NCBI GenBank assembly: GCA_036365145.1
Contig: JAEOAD010002279.1
Coordinates: 2,599,001-2,663,000 of the forward strand
Source of the DNA: Orientallactaga sibirica
Taxonomy: Eukaryota > Chordata > Mammalia > Rodentia > Dipodidae
Reading direction: 5' to 3'
Length of the DNA: 64,000 nucleotides
The notes beneath the pieces were generated by a model, which worked only from the letters and a program-made list of their open reading frames with translations, had not been told where the DNA came from and did not search any database. Every line of letters starts with the position of its first letter. The first letter of the stretch is position 1. Made by a program: the position numbers and the translations under genes. Positions 30,120 through 40,489 of the stretch are shown one piece after another.

Positions 30120-31017
30120 CCTTCCATGGAGCAAAGCACCCTGTCCCCAAGGATCCAAATGACCTGGGTTGATACATGTTGGGAGACCCTGGGATCAAAG
30201 GGGAAAAATGAGCATGTTTTTTTTTTTTTTTTTCTTCTCCAAAGCGCTTCCTTCGGGATGCACTGGAGTCACAGTGAAGGGCCAATTGAGCCAGCAGCAG
30301 GCGCATTGCGAAGTGGGTTGTCAGGGACTCACATTACGTAGGATTAATAATACAGGCATCTCTGCTCAACTCAGTGAAAGGCCACAAGTGTCCCTGGAAT
30401 TTCAGCGACCTTTCCCCGGTCAATGACAATATTGTTCTGGTCTGGTGGCTTGGTCCGTAGCAAATGCAGCCGACTTCTAGTTGGCACTGCCCACCACATC
30501 TGGGATGGGGAATGAGGGCCCGTGACAGGCCCCAACACACCGCCTCTCCCTTGGACGGGAGCTCCCAGGCTTCGGGCTCCTGATTGTTATTTCCGGAATC
30601 GCGCTGCAATCTTTCCAGTGGTCTTAGCTGAGAATTAGGAAGCAATTGCACAGGTTCTAGGAGCCTAACAGGTCTTAAAACTGTCAACAGAGGGCCCCTC
30701 TGGTCCAGCACATGCAGCTTCTGATCCAAAATCTAGACTGTGGGTGACAGGAGGTGGATCTGAACCCAGGCATGCCCTTTCTAATAAAGGAAAGGAAGAG
30801 AGCTTTAATGGACTGCTGACATGTCCGTTTCTAGATCTTCCCCGTGACCTTAAGGATTTGCTATTTTTCTGCTTCTATTTGACAGATGACGGGGTTTGGT
30901 CCAGGGCACACGGCAATTAAAGGAATTGCTGGGACTCAAATGCATGACTGCCTGATTGCAGACCAAGGGTTGGGTTGTTCTGGTGTGTGTCTGCTGGATT
31001 CCCAGTTGTGTGTGTGA
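30120..31017. other. unique stretch with possible MIR relic
   Basis: About 900 bp. T-run at 30218-30233. A 131-codon minus frame at 30334-30729 has no recognisable domain. Confidence 0.5.
30865..30965 (+). mobile_element. possible MIR relic
   Basis: TTTGACAGATGACGGGGTTTGG and GGGCACACGGCAATTAAAGG, GGGACTCAAATGCATGACTGCC parallel the MIR 3' half; very diverged. Confidence 0.45.
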
Positions 31018-31441
31018 GGGACCAACTGGGACTTCACTCTAAACGGGCTCTAGAGAAAAAAAAATGTGAAAGAGGAGACTTGAAGCTGAGGGCAAGCTGT
31101 AGGGAGTTACCCTTCCATGAACCACCTCCTTCTGTTAGATTGTTTAAACACCCTTTATTTTATTTATTTATTTGGAAGCAGAGGGACAGAGAGGAGACAG
31201 ATGCAGAGAGAGAATGGGTGCGCCAGGGCCTCCAGGCACTGCACACGAACTCCAGACACATGCGGCCCCTTGTGCATCTGGCTTACGTGGGTCCTGGGGA
31301 ATAGAACCTGGGTCCTTTGGCTTGATCACTAAGCCCCTGAAACACCCTCTAGCTTTGTGTTTTGTCACCTGCCATCCACAGGGAGACCCCAGCCCCAACC
31401 CAGCTCCTGGAGCGAGGCATGGCTTCCCCAGGACCTCTTTG
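31018..31441 (-). repeat. arm 2 of the inverted duplication
   Basis: Reverse-complement counterpart of 28491-29163, with an extra 25-bp segment near 31103-31125 and without the SINE at 28887. Ends at GGACCTCTTTG (31441). Confidence 0.9.
31150..31345 (-). mobile_element. tSINE-A within arm 2, head decayed
   Basis: Inverted counterpart of 28595-28803. Its head has lost about 30 bases (TTTGGCTTGATCACTAAGCCCC), removing much of the A-box region. Confidence 0.9.
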
Positions 31442-31487
31442 TCTTTGCAGGCAAGAGCCTTAACCACTAAGCCATCTCTCCAGCCCC
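31441..31487 (-). mobile_element. tSINE-A head fragment at the arm 2 boundary
   Basis: CTTTGCAGGCAAGAGCC to CTCTCCAGCCCC only. It begins exactly where homology between the arms ends, so a SINE may have been a breakpoint. Confidence 0.85.
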
Positions 31488-31577
31488 AAATGTCATGAAT
31501 TTTAATTTTTACCATCATTATTGATCTTTTCAATCTATAGAACATTATGCAAATTAAAAGTCAATTTCTTCTGTATC

Positions 31578-31752
31578 CTTTTTTTTTTTTTTTTTTTTTT
31601 TTTTGGTTTTTCAAGGTAGGGTCTCACTCCAGCCCAGGCTGACCTGGAATTCACTATGTAGTCATCTCAGGGTGACCTTTGAACTCACAGCGATCCTCCT
31701 ATCTCTGCCTCCTGAGTGCTGGGATTAAAGACATGCGCCACCACGCCTGGCT
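31578..31752 (-). mobile_element. B1 SINE
   Basis: T-tail of about 26 bases; carries a small ATC insertion (GTAGTCATCTCAGG). Confidence 0.94.
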
Positions 31753-31774
31753 GTGGCATACACTTTTATTTTAT

Positions 31775-31838
31775 TTTTTCTTTTTCTTTTCTTTTCTTTT
31801 CTTTTCTTTTCTTTTCTTTTCTTTTCCTTTCTTTTTTT
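31775..31838. repeat. (CTTTT)n
   Basis: About ten TTTTC units continuous with the tail of the following B1. Confidence 0.96.
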
Positions 31839-31981
31839 TCTTTTTTGAGGTAGGGTCTCACTCTAGCCCAGTCTGACCTGGAATTCACTATGTAGTCTCA
31901 GGATGGCCTCAAACTCATGGTAATCCTCCTACCTCTGCCTCCCAAGTGCTGGGATTAATGGAGTGCCCCAACACGCCCGGC
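31839..31981 (-). mobile_element. B1 SINE
   Basis: Minus copy ending CCCCAACACGCCCGGCA; CTGTGGCATACACTT before the tail marks the flank. Confidence 0.93.
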
Positions 31982-32046
31982 ATGAGTCCCTTCTTCTCAG
32001 ATGTTTTGTCGGTTCTGCATCTCTGCATTAACTCCTGCCCATTGGA

Positions 32047-32093
32047 AGAAGGCAAAACAAAAAACAAAACAAACAAACAAACAAAAAAACAAA
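32047..32093. repeat. (AAAC)n A-rich tract
   Basis: ACAAAAAACAAAACAAACAAAC-type tract not obviously attached to a SINE. Confidence 0.85.
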
Positions 32094-32199
32094 TTCAGTG
32101 ATGAAAGCTGGAAGCAGCACTAATCTATGGGTACAAACATCAATAGTTAGAAGTCAGTTTGACAAACCGTCCCTTTAGTATATTAAAAATAGTGGGTCC

Positions 32200-32352
32200 C
32201 AGCCGGGCATGGTGGTGCACGTCTTTAATCCCAGCACTCAGGAGGCAGAGGTAGGAGGATCGCCGTGAGTTCGAGGCCACCCTGAGAATACAGAGTGAAT
32301 TCCAGGTTAGCCTGGGCTAGAGTGAGACCCTACGTCAAAAAACAACAAAACG
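32200..32352 (+). mobile_element. B1 SINE
   Basis: Plus copy followed by GGGGGGGAG and directly by a tSINE-A. Confidence 0.94.
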
Positions 32353-32358
32353 GGGGGG

Positions 32359-32594
32359 AGGGGCTGGAGAGATGCTTAGCCATTAAGCGCTTGCCTGTGA
32401 AGTCTAAGGACCCTGGTTCGAGGCTCGATTCCCCAGGACCCACGTAAGCCAGATGCACATGGTGACGCATACGTCTGGAGTTCGTTTGCAGTGGCTGGGG
32501 GCCCTGGCCTACCCATTCTCTCTCTTTCTCTCCTTTTCTCTGTCTCTAATAAGTAAATAAATAAAAATAAATAAAAACTTAAAAAAATAAAAAG
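32359..32594 (+). mobile_element. tSINE-A
   Basis: B-box region carries a duplicated element (GGTTCGAGGCTCGATTCCCC). AATAGTGGGTCCC (about 32187) and AATAGTAGGTCCC (about 32596) flank the B1 plus tSINE pair. Confidence 0.93.
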
Positions 32595-32606
32595 AATAGT
32601 AGGTCC

Positions 32607-33111
32607 CTACTCTCCTTGGGCCTATGTCCCTAGCCACAGGTTTTTGGCCAGGCTTATGGTACTGGGCATGAATTCCCATCGATGGAGTGGGCCTCAAATT
32701 GAATCAGAACATAGTGGATTGCTCCCCTAAGAGCCATGTGCACCATTGCACCAGTGGGCACATCTTGCCTGGAAGGTTGGTTGTAGAACACGCAGGGTCC
32801 ACAGCTAGGTGGTATGTCTGAGGACTTTCTCTCCCCCAACAGCTTCCATAGCACTATAAAAGCTATCCAGCTGGGAGGGAGGAAGCTTCCAGCATAATTC
32901 CAGCTTGCCTTCTCTATGTCCTGCACCTGAAGTGAGTGAGTGTGTGTGTGTGTGTGTGTGTGTCTTTACTAATTGGGACTTACCATCTTGTTTTGGTGGG
33001 CAACCAAGAACAATGACAATAGCCAATATTAATATTGTTTTAGGGGCTTTTCGGGGTAGCCCTGACCAACTACTCATTGGGAGAGATCTCATCCCTCACA
33101 TTGGGTTTTAA
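32607..33111. other. unique stretch with (GT)n
   Basis: About 500 bp; frames of 90 and 95 codons on the minus strand read through the (GT)n and are not credible. Confidence 0.5.
32935..32963. repeat. (GT)n microsatellite
   Basis: About thirteen GT units. Confidence 0.97.
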
Positions 33112-33734
33112 AAATATTTTTTTAAATGACAACTTCTATACTTACATACAAAAACGCATGATTATTTTCCTCCCCTCCTCCATGCCCCTTTAGAACTCCA
33201 AACTCCATCATATCCCCTCCCTCTCTCCTTTAGTCTCTCTTTTAATTTGATGTCATCATCTTTTTCTCCTATTATGAGGGTCTTGTGAAGGTATTGCTAG
33301 GCACTGCAAGGTCATGGATATCGAGGCCAATTTCTGTCTGGACAGTTGCATTGTAAGGAGTCGTACCCTTCCTTTGGCTCTTACATTCTATCCGCCCCCT
33401 CTTCCGCAATGATCCCTGAGCCTTGGAGGGTGTGACAGAGGTGTTTCAGTGCTGGACACTCCTCCATCTCTTCTTCTCAGCACTATGTTGCCTTTTGGGT
33501 CATCCCAGTGGTCATCACCATCTGAAAAGAGAAGCTTCTCTAACCGGAAGTGAGAGTAGCGTTAATAGGTGAATATGAACATTAAGTGTAGTGCTTTCAG
33601 GGCAGTTTGGTGGGAATAATATATACATTTAGCCAGACAAGAGCAGGCTTTATACCCCTAAGGCTCATGACCACCCCTGCCATAGACTTTTGCTTAGTTT
33701 TTTCAGTACCAGGCATGTGTTCCCTTCCATAGTC
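33112..33734 (-). mobile_element. 5'-truncated L1 3' end, second subfamily
   Basis: CTTCTATACTTACATAC terminus as at 21641; extends past CTAAGGCTCATGACC to ACCAGGCATGTGTTCCC. Confidence 0.79.
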
Positions 33735-33744
33735 ACAATGGGAT

Positions 33745-33967
33745 TTAAAAAAAATTATATTTATTTATTTATTTAAGAGAGAGAGAAAGATACAGAAATA
33801 GGCAGGTAGAGAGAGAATGGGCATGCCAGAGACTCCAGCCACTGCAAACAAACTCCAGACGCCTGCGTCACCTTATACATCTGGCTTATATGGGTCCTGG
33901 GGAATTGAACCTGGGTCCTTTGGTTTTGCAGGCAAGTGCTTTAACCACTAAGGCATTTCTCCAGCCC
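33745..33967 (-). mobile_element. tSINE-A
   Basis: Minus copy; ACAATGGGATTT before and ACATTAGGATTT after are a diverged TSD. Confidence 0.92.
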
Positions 33968-34126
33968 ACATTAGGATTTTTGACTAATACTTTATGTCTT
34001 CTGGGAGCAGCATTATCTGCTTATGTAGGGTGTTTTTGTTCAATTTTTTTCCCTTTAAATTGTATTTTTAATTAACTTACAAAATAATAGGTTATCATAT
34101 AGCTTTTTTAAAAAGTATGAGTAAGT

Positions 34127-34326
34127 TTATTTATTTATTTAAGAGAGAGAGAGAGAAAGAGGCAGAGAGAAAGAGAGAGGGCATGACAGGGCCTCCAGCC
34201 ACTGCAAATGAACTCCAGGTGCATGCGCCCCCTTGTGCATCTGGCTTACGTGGGTCCTGGAGAATCGAACCGGGATCCTTTGGCTTTGCAGGTAAATGCC
34301 TTAAACACTAAGCCATCTCTCCAGCC
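34127..34326 (-). mobile_element. tSINE-A inside old L1
   Basis: Minus copy; the CATATAGCTTTTT flank (about 34098) recurs as CATGTAGCTTTTT (34329). Confidence 0.93.
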
Positions 34327-34589
34327 CTCCATGTAGCTTTTTCTTTTTTTCAAATATATTTTTATTAGTTATGTATATAGTATATATACAGCCACGATGG
34401 TACCATCGTTAGCCTTCTCCCTGTGCTCCCGCCATGGGTAATGTGGGTCTTACCTTATGTGGGTGTCCATCAGTACCATATAGCTTTAAAAAAAAATGCT
34501 TAGTTTTGGTTAACGTTTCCCCCTTCCCCTTTTCTCCCCCAGCCATATTCCTGCTTAAATCTTTTCCTCCCACCAATCTCCCCCTCTAC

Positions 34590-34757
34590 TTTTTTTTTTT
34601 TTTTTTTTTTTTTGGTTTTTCGAGGTAGAGTCTCACTTTGGCTCAGGCTGACCTGGGATTCACTATGTAGTCTCAGGGTGGCCTCGAACTCTCAGCGATC
34701 CTCCTACCTCTGCCTCCCGAGTGCTGGGATTAAAGGCGTGCACCACCACGCCCGGCC
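34590..34757 (-). mobile_element. B1 SINE inside old L1
   Basis: T-tail of 24 bases; TSD CCCTCTAC at 34583-34590 and 34757-34764. Confidence 0.95.
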
Positions 34758-34770
34758 CTCTACTTTTGTT

Positions 34771-34773
<3 letters not shown>

Positions 34774-34825
<52 letters not shown>
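34774..34825. repeat. (CA)n microsatellite
   Basis: About 24 CA units, occupying the tail position of the following SINE. Confidence 0.98.
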
Positions 34826-34828
<3 letters not shown>

Positions 34829-35036
34829 ATAGGGAGAGAGAGAGAGAGAGGAAGAGGCAGAGAGAGAATGAGTGTGCCAGAACCTTTTCAGGTGCTGTGA
34901 ATGAACTCCAGACGTGCATGCCCTAGCATTGGACGCTTCCGTTACTTTTGCGTCTGGCTAAACGTGGGACCTGGAGATTCAAACAAGCATTCTTAGGCTT
35001 TGCAGGCAGGCGCCTTAACTGCTAAGCCATATCTCT
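34826..35036 (-). mobile_element. tSINE variant, between families A and C
   Basis: Head and CTAAACGTGGGACCTGGAG as in C, but the body reads CCAGAACCTTTTCAGGTGCTG and CATTGGACGCTTCCG, found nowhere else in this window. It may represent a third subfamily. Confidence 0.85.
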
Positions 35037-35487
35037 ACTATCTCCCCCCCAAACCTCTTTTCCCCGTCCCCTCAGGACCCCTTTCCAACTTCCTCTATAG
35101 ACACTCAATCCTACTTAGATATACAAATCTAGAAACTGGAAGTTAGATTCCATCCGTGAGAGCAAACATGGCGGTGGTTTGTCCTTCAGAGCCTGAGTTA
35201 CCTCCCTCAGCATAACATTTGCCAATTCTATGCATATTCCTATGATTTTCATTTTATCTTTATAGCTGACTTACATGGACCACATCTCTGTTAAGTATTT
35301 ATTAGTTAGTGGGCATTTAGGCCAGCTTTGGACAAATATTCTTTGCTTGAACAAACTTTAGACAGGCCCCTGAACTTTTTTTATGTATATCTGTGCACCT
35401 TGTGATAAATCCAGTTCAGCGAGACTGCTAAGCAAGTCAATTCAACACAAACTACTCTAACCTCACCATATCTGATCACTTTTTAAA

Positions 35488-35735
35488 ACTTTTTTTATTT
35501 TTATTTTTATTTATTTATTTGAGAGAGGGAAAGAAGCAGAGAGAGAGAGACAGAGAGAGAAAGAGAGAGAAAGAGAGAGAAAATGGGCACACCAGGGCCT
35601 CCAGCCACTGCAAACGAACTCCAGATGCCTGTGCCACCTTGTGCATCTGGTTTACGTGGGTCCTGAGGAATTGAACTGAGGTCCTTTGGTTTTGCAGGCA
35701 AATGCCTTAACCGCTAAGCCATCTCTCTATCCCCA
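35488..35735 (-). mobile_element. tSINE-A
   Basis: TSD CTGATCACTTTTAAA at 35472-35487 (one extra T) and 35736-35750. Confidence 0.95.
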
Positions 35736-35750
35736 CTGATCACTTTTAAA

Positions 35751-35780
35751 TATATTTATCTATTTATTTATTTAGTTTTG

Positions 35781-35829
<49 letters not shown>

Positions 35830-35982
35830 GTGTGCCAGGGCCTCCAGCCACTGCAAATGAACTCTAGATGTGTGTGCCCCCTTGTGCATCTGGCTTACGT
35901 GGGTCCTGGGGTACCAAGCCTCGAACCGGGATCCTTAGGCTTCACAGGCAAGAGCTTAATGGCTAAGCCATCTCTCCAGCCC
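35751..35982 (-). mobile_element. tSINE-A
   Basis: Inserted right beside the TSD of the previous copy; contains (GA)n at 35789-35826. CTGAT recurs at 35983. Confidence 0.94.
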
Positions 35983-35986
35983 CTGA

Positions 35987-36019
35987 TTGTTTGTTTGTTT
36001 GTTTGTTTGTTTGTTTTTT
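35987..36019. repeat. (GTTT)n
   Basis: Seven GTTT units followed by a T-run. Confidence 0.95.
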
Positions 36020-36989
36020 TGTCCCAGCAACCAGAAAGCAACTGATATGCCCTCCCTTGCTGTATTTGTAGTTGAACCCATTTTGCCTCCCTACGCTGCT
36101 GCCAAATTCCATTGCAGTAACCACTATTCTTGGGGGACGAATGTATCTCTTTAACTGGTCCTAGACCAGTAGCTGTGAGAACGAGCTACCAGAATTCGGG
36201 TGCTGGAGCAGAATCACTAGCTTTAGGAGCGTCAGAAGAGAGTCTTCCTAGATTCCTGGGTTGCTCCTTGGTTGAAGGGTAAAGGAGTGGCGTGGGTTCA
36301 AATCCCCCAGCACTTTGCAGAAGCAGCGTGTCAGCTCTCTCTGAGAGGAAACGCAAACTGCTTTATTGTCAAGATCCACTTTGCTCCTGTGACCTGTCAC
36401 CCAAGGATGGTAGCTAGGAGGCTCAGAGGCAGCCCGTGGAAGGTGCGAGCACTTTCCTTTTTTTGTTTTCCTCCAGTTAGCCCTGGCTTCCTGCAGTACG
36501 GATCAGGATTGTAAAAGAGCCGGTCTTACTTTATTTTATTTTATTTTTTTATTAAGTTCATGAACTTTAGAGGAAGGAACCTGGGGAAAAAAAAACAAAA
36601 AACGGCCTCATTACCTCAGGAATGAAGGCTCGTGCTTCTTGTAATGCCAGACGTTGGCGTGGCCCTGCTTGTTATCGCCACAAATAATCCGGGTGGAAAA
36701 TTGTATCAGAGTGGCAAGGCACAAACAGGATGGTAGTTTGGGGTGAAGCAGGTGTGGGGGGCGGGGGGGGTGGAGGTCAGAGAAGGGTCAATGTAAAATG
36801 GATAGCTCCTGGGTGGAGCCTTATAGACTTGAAGTCCAGCTTATCCGGTGGATAGACTGATTCTGGAAGGACAGGATGCAGGAATAGAGCTTTCCGGAAG
36901 CTAGGGAGGTGGTGAGAGCTTAGATTCCAGAAGACTTTGATGCAAATTCCAACCTGGCTACTTGCAAATGGATTGTTTCTGTGTTTCAG
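36020..36989. other. unique stretch, about 970 bp
   Basis: Contains TTTTA units at 36531-36552 and a G-rich patch at 36757-36771; otherwise no signature. The 80-codon plus frame at 36272-36514 is not convincing. Confidence 0.5.
36255..36315 (+). mobile_element. possible ID/B4-like fragment
   Basis: GGTTGAAGGGTAAAGGAGTGG and GGGTTCAAATCCCCCAGCAC resemble a tRNA-derived ID core with a near-perfect B box. Confidence 0.35.
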
Positions 36990-37029
36990 TTTTTATTTAT
37001 GTGCAAGGAGAGACAGAGAGATAGAAGAT

Positions 37030-37099
<70 letters not shown>

Positions 37100-37246
37100 G
37101 GCATGCCAGGGCCTCCAGCCACTGCAAACAAACTGCAGACGCAAGTGCCCCCTTGTGCATCTGGCTTACGTGGGTCTTGGGGAATCGAACCTGGGTCCTT
37201 TGGCTTCCTAGGCAAGTGTCTTAACCGCTGAGCCATCTTTCCAGCT
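36990..37246 (-). mobile_element. tSINE-A with expanded (GA)n
   Basis: Minus copy whose purine-rich body is expanded to about 75 bp (37018-37096). Confidence 0.93.
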
Positions 37247-37690
37247 CCATGTAGAAAACATCTGCCATTATGCACAGCTAAGAAGTTCGATGAGAATGCA
37301 GGGGAGGTGAGTGGGACAGGATCTGTGAAAGCAATGTCACATCCTCTCATGACATCTCTCCTGGAGTAACCCCAAAGCAGCGACCCACCGTGCTAGCTGT
37401 GAACTGCTCAGGTGGCTGGTGGCCGCTGCAATGTCCCTCTGCTACAAAGCTCGTGGGAAGTGATCTGGACTTCAGGATCCAAGCTCGTCCCGCCTTTGCC
37501 AGAAGATGAGATTCTCCTGGGGAGCCTCGTGGAACAGTACAAGTGTCTGGCGTTGTTCCAGTTCCACTGAATAAGAAGCCCCTGGGGAATCTGCGTGTTT
37601 TACCACAGCCCCAGGGGACAATTCTTGTCATTGTGAAGTTGGGGAAGCATTGGTCCACTGCTCTACTACTAAATGATTACTGATAACTGG
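37247..37690. other. unique stretch, nothing recognised
   Basis: About 440 bp; a 103-codon minus frame at 37347-37658 has no recognisable domain. Confidence 0.5.
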
Positions 37691-37691
37691 T

Positions 37692-38022
37692 CTTCCTTCC
37701 TTCCTCCCTCCCTCCCTCCCTCCCTCCCTTCCTTCCTTCCTTCCTTCCTTCCTTCCTTCCTTCCTTCCTTCCTTCCTTCCTTTCCTTTCCTTTCCTTTCC
37801 TTTCCTTTCCTTTCCTTTCCTTTCCTTTCCTTTCCTTTCCTTTCCTTTCCTTTCCCTCTCCCTTCCTCTCCTCTCCCTCCTCTCCTCTCCTCTCCCTCCC
37901 TCTCCCTTCCCTTCCCTCCCCTTCCCTCCCCTCCCCTCCCTCCCCTCCCTCCTCCCCTCCCCTTCCCCTCCCCTCCCCTCCTCCCTTCCCTTCCCTTCCC
38001 TTCCCTTCCCTTCCCTTTTCTT
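37692..38022. repeat. 330-bp polypyrimidine tract
   Basis: Ordered blocks: (CCCT)n, (CCTT)n, (TTTCC)n, then mixed CTCTCCCTCC and (CCCTT)n. Essentially no purine on the plus strand. It runs into the T-tail of the B1 at 38024. Confidence 0.98.
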
Positions 38023-38023
38023 G

Positions 38024-38175
38024 TTTTGATTTTTTTTTCAGGTAAGGTCACACTCTAGCTGAGGCTGATCTGGAATTCACTATGTAGTCTCAGGGTGGCT
38101 TCGAACTCATGGTGATCCTCCTCCTTCTGCCTCCCAAGTGCTAGAATTAAAGGTGAGTACCACCATGTCCGGCTT
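38024..38175 (-). mobile_element. B1 SINE
   Basis: Minus copy, GGTAAGGTCACACTCTAGC variant. Confidence 0.93.
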
Positions 38176-38219
38176 GGTTTTTCTTCCTTCCTCTCCTTTC
38201 TTTTTTCTTTTCTTTATCT

Positions 38220-38370
38220 TTTTTTTTGTTTTTTGGAGGCAGGGTCTCACTCTAGCCCAGTCTGACCTGGAATTCACTATGTAGTCTCAGGGTGGCCAGG
38301 AACTCATGGCGATCCTCCTACCTCTGCCTCCCGAGTGCTGGGATTAAAGATGTGCACCACCACGCCCGGG
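38220..38370 (-). mobile_element. B1 SINE
   Basis: Second minus copy, separated by a CT-rich spacer; ends CCACCACGCCCGGGG. Confidence 0.94.
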
Positions 38371-38426
38371 GCCCGCCTGCCTTTCTTTGTTTCTTTCTTT
38401 GTCTCTTTCTTTGTTTCTTTCTTTTT

Positions 38427-38486
38427 TAAAAAAATTTTTGTTAGTTTTTATTTATTTATTTGAGAGCAACAGATACAGAGAAAAAG

Positions 38487-38528
<42 letters not shown>

Positions 38529-38682
38529 GGCTCTCTAGGGCCTCCAGCCACTGCAAATGAACTCCAGATGCATGTGCCACCTTGTTCATCTGGCTTATGC
38601 GGGTAATGGGGAATCGAGCCCCGAACTGAGGTCCTTAGGCCTCACAGGCAAGAGCTTAACCATTAAGCCATCTCTCCAGCCC
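38427..38682 (-). mobile_element. tSINE-A with (GA)n
   Basis: Minus copy with (GA)n at 38492-38525; head includes the GAGCCCCGAACTG duplication seen in a few copies. Confidence 0.93.
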
Positions 38683-38775
38683 AGTTTATCTTTCTATATG
38701 AATAAAATAAGAGGAAGAGTATCCTACAAAGATGATCTCAAAGACCTCAATTTATTTGAACACTCCTCTTTAATT

Positions 38776-38801
38776 AATTAATTAATTAATTTGAGAGAAA
38801 G

Positions 38802-38837
<36 letters not shown>

Positions 38838-38985
38838 GGCATGTCAGGGCCTCCAGCCACTGCAAATGCATTCCAGATGCATGTGCCTCCTTGTGCATCT
38901 GGCTTACATGGGTCCTGGAGAGTCGAACCAGGATCCTTTGGTTTTGCAGGCAGGTGCCTTAACTGCTAAGCCATCGCTCCAGCCC
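38776..38985 (-). mobile_element. tSINE-A with (TTAA)n tail
   Basis: Tail is (TTAA)n; CACTCCTCTTTAATT and CACTCTTCTTTAATT flank it. Confidence 0.94.
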
Positions 38986-39026
38986 CTGACCACTCTTCTT
39001 TAATTCATACTTGGAAGATATAGTGT

Positions 39027-39193
39027 GTTTTTTTTTTGTTGTTTGTTTTTTGGTTTTTTTGAGGTAGTGGCTCGCTCTAGCCCAGCCTGACCTAGAATTC
39101 ACTATGTAGTCTCAGGCTGGCCTTGAACTCATAAATCCTTATACCTTGGCCTCCCGAGTGCTGGGATTAAAGATGTGTACCACCACACCCTGT
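39027..39193 (-). mobile_element. B1 SINE
   Basis: Minus copy, diverged (GTAGTGGCTCGCTCTAGCC). Confidence 0.92.
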
Positions 39194-39196
39194 GGT

Positions 39197-39421
39197 TTTT
39201 TAAAAAATATGTTATTTATTTAATGGACAGAGAGAAAGAGATAGATAGATAGATATATAGATAGAGAGAGAATGGGCAAGCCAGGGCCTCCAGCTACTGC
39301 AAACAAACTCTAGATGCATGTGCCACCTTGTGCATCTGGCTAACCTGGGTCCTGGGGAATTGAACCTGGGTCTTTTGGCTTTGCAGGCAAACATCTTGAC
39401 CACAAGCCATCCCTCCAGCCC
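39197..39421 (-). mobile_element. tSINE-A
   Basis: Contains a short (GATA)n; TATAGTGTGTTTT (39017) and TATAGTGTGGTTT (39422) flank the B1 plus tSINE pair. Confidence 0.93.
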
Positions 39422-39619
39422 TATAGTGTGGTTTTCGAAGAATATGCTCTGCTCCACTCTGCCTGCATGCTCTCTACTAGCACACTGTGAAGATAATCTA
39501 GGTGCCACGTTGTATGTTGCAGACAAACAGCACTGAGATGAGATGTCCAGAGGGGAGGAATTTCAGTGGAAACGGGGCTAATCAGGGAGTAATTTGACTT
39601 GATGTTGAAGGTAGTGGGT

Positions 39620-39785
39620 GTTTTTTTTTTAATTTTTTTTTTTTTTTTTGAGGTAGGGTCTAATTCTGTCCCAGGCTGACCTGGAATTTACTCTGTCCTC
39701 TCAGGGTAGCCTTGAACTCGTGGCAATCCTCCTACCTCTGCCTCCCAAGTGCTGGGATTAAAGGCGTGCGCCACCACGCCCGGCT
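39620..39785 (-). mobile_element. B1 SINE
   Basis: Minus copy with a split T-tail, ends CGCCACCACGCCCGGCT. Confidence 0.94.
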
Positions 39786-40237
39786 GGGTTCTTTCATGTC
39801 TGGCAGGATACACAATCCCGAGAGTTACCTCTGGCTGGAACTCTCAACAGAAGATAAGGAGAGAGTCTCAAGAGCTTTACAATGTGCTCACATCTACCGT
39901 AGAGCCTGGAAAAGCAGATAGCATTTGGGTCTTAGCAGTGGGATAGATAGCAAACACAGTGAGCGCTGGCTTGCGTAATGGGAGCGGCTGCCTTTTGGTG
40001 TAAAATATTCCATACTCGGCGTGATGCAGAACGCTGTTTATGTGTCCTGAGCAGTATGCAGGGTTGATCCCGGGAATGCAGCGATCATTCGATGGATATT
40101 TCATACCTGAAGACAGGAATGTAAGAATCGTTCAATGAACATTTTGTACCCAAAGATCCTACACAGCTACGTGTCGGGTCCTCTTGTGCATATAGAACAC
40201 GGAGGATCCTGAGGCTCAAAAAAAAGGGGGAGGGCAG
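39786..40237. other. unique stretch, nothing recognised
   Basis: About 450 bp; short frames on both strands only. Confidence 0.5.
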
Positions 40238-40440
40238 GGGAATGGAGAGGTGGCTTAACGCTTGAGGCGTTTGCCTGTGAAACCAAAAGACCCAGGTTCG
40301 ATTCCCCAGGACCCATGTAAGCCAGATGCACAAGGGGCACACGCGTCTGGAGTTCGTTTGCAGTGGCTGGAGGCCCTGGCGCACCCGTTCTCTCTGTGTC
40401 TCCTCTCTCTCTGCTTGCAAATAAATAAATAAAATAAAAT
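40238..40440 (+). mobile_element. tSINE-A
   Basis: Plus copy with intact B box GGTTCGATTCC; A box diverged (TGGCTTAACGC). Confidence 0.93.
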
Positions 40441-40489
40441 ACTCTATTTGTATCCACTGCTATTGTAAAGATGGCAAGCGTATCAATTA

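Larger units (their letters stand above)
34040..35475 (-). mobile_element. old L1 3' region, broken by three SINEs
   Basis: Antisense landmarks in order: AACTTACAAAATAATAGG (34074), pyrimidine-rich 3'-UTR-like DNA (34500-34590, 35040-35090), then AAGTTAGATTCCATCCGTGAG, CCTCAGCATAACATTTGCC, TTATAGCTGACTTACATGG and AGTTAGTGGGCATTTAGG, which parallel the rodent L1 region around the ORF2 end. No coding capacity remains. Confidence 0.68.

Noticed and set aside
30334..30729. 131-codon minus open frame
   Set aside because: No recognisable homology or gene structure; it overlaps a frame on the other strand.
28491..31441. CRISPR array or phage-type repeats
   Set aside because: The window is mammalian; the direct repeats are TSDs and SINEs, and no regularly spaced short repeats with unique spacers are present.
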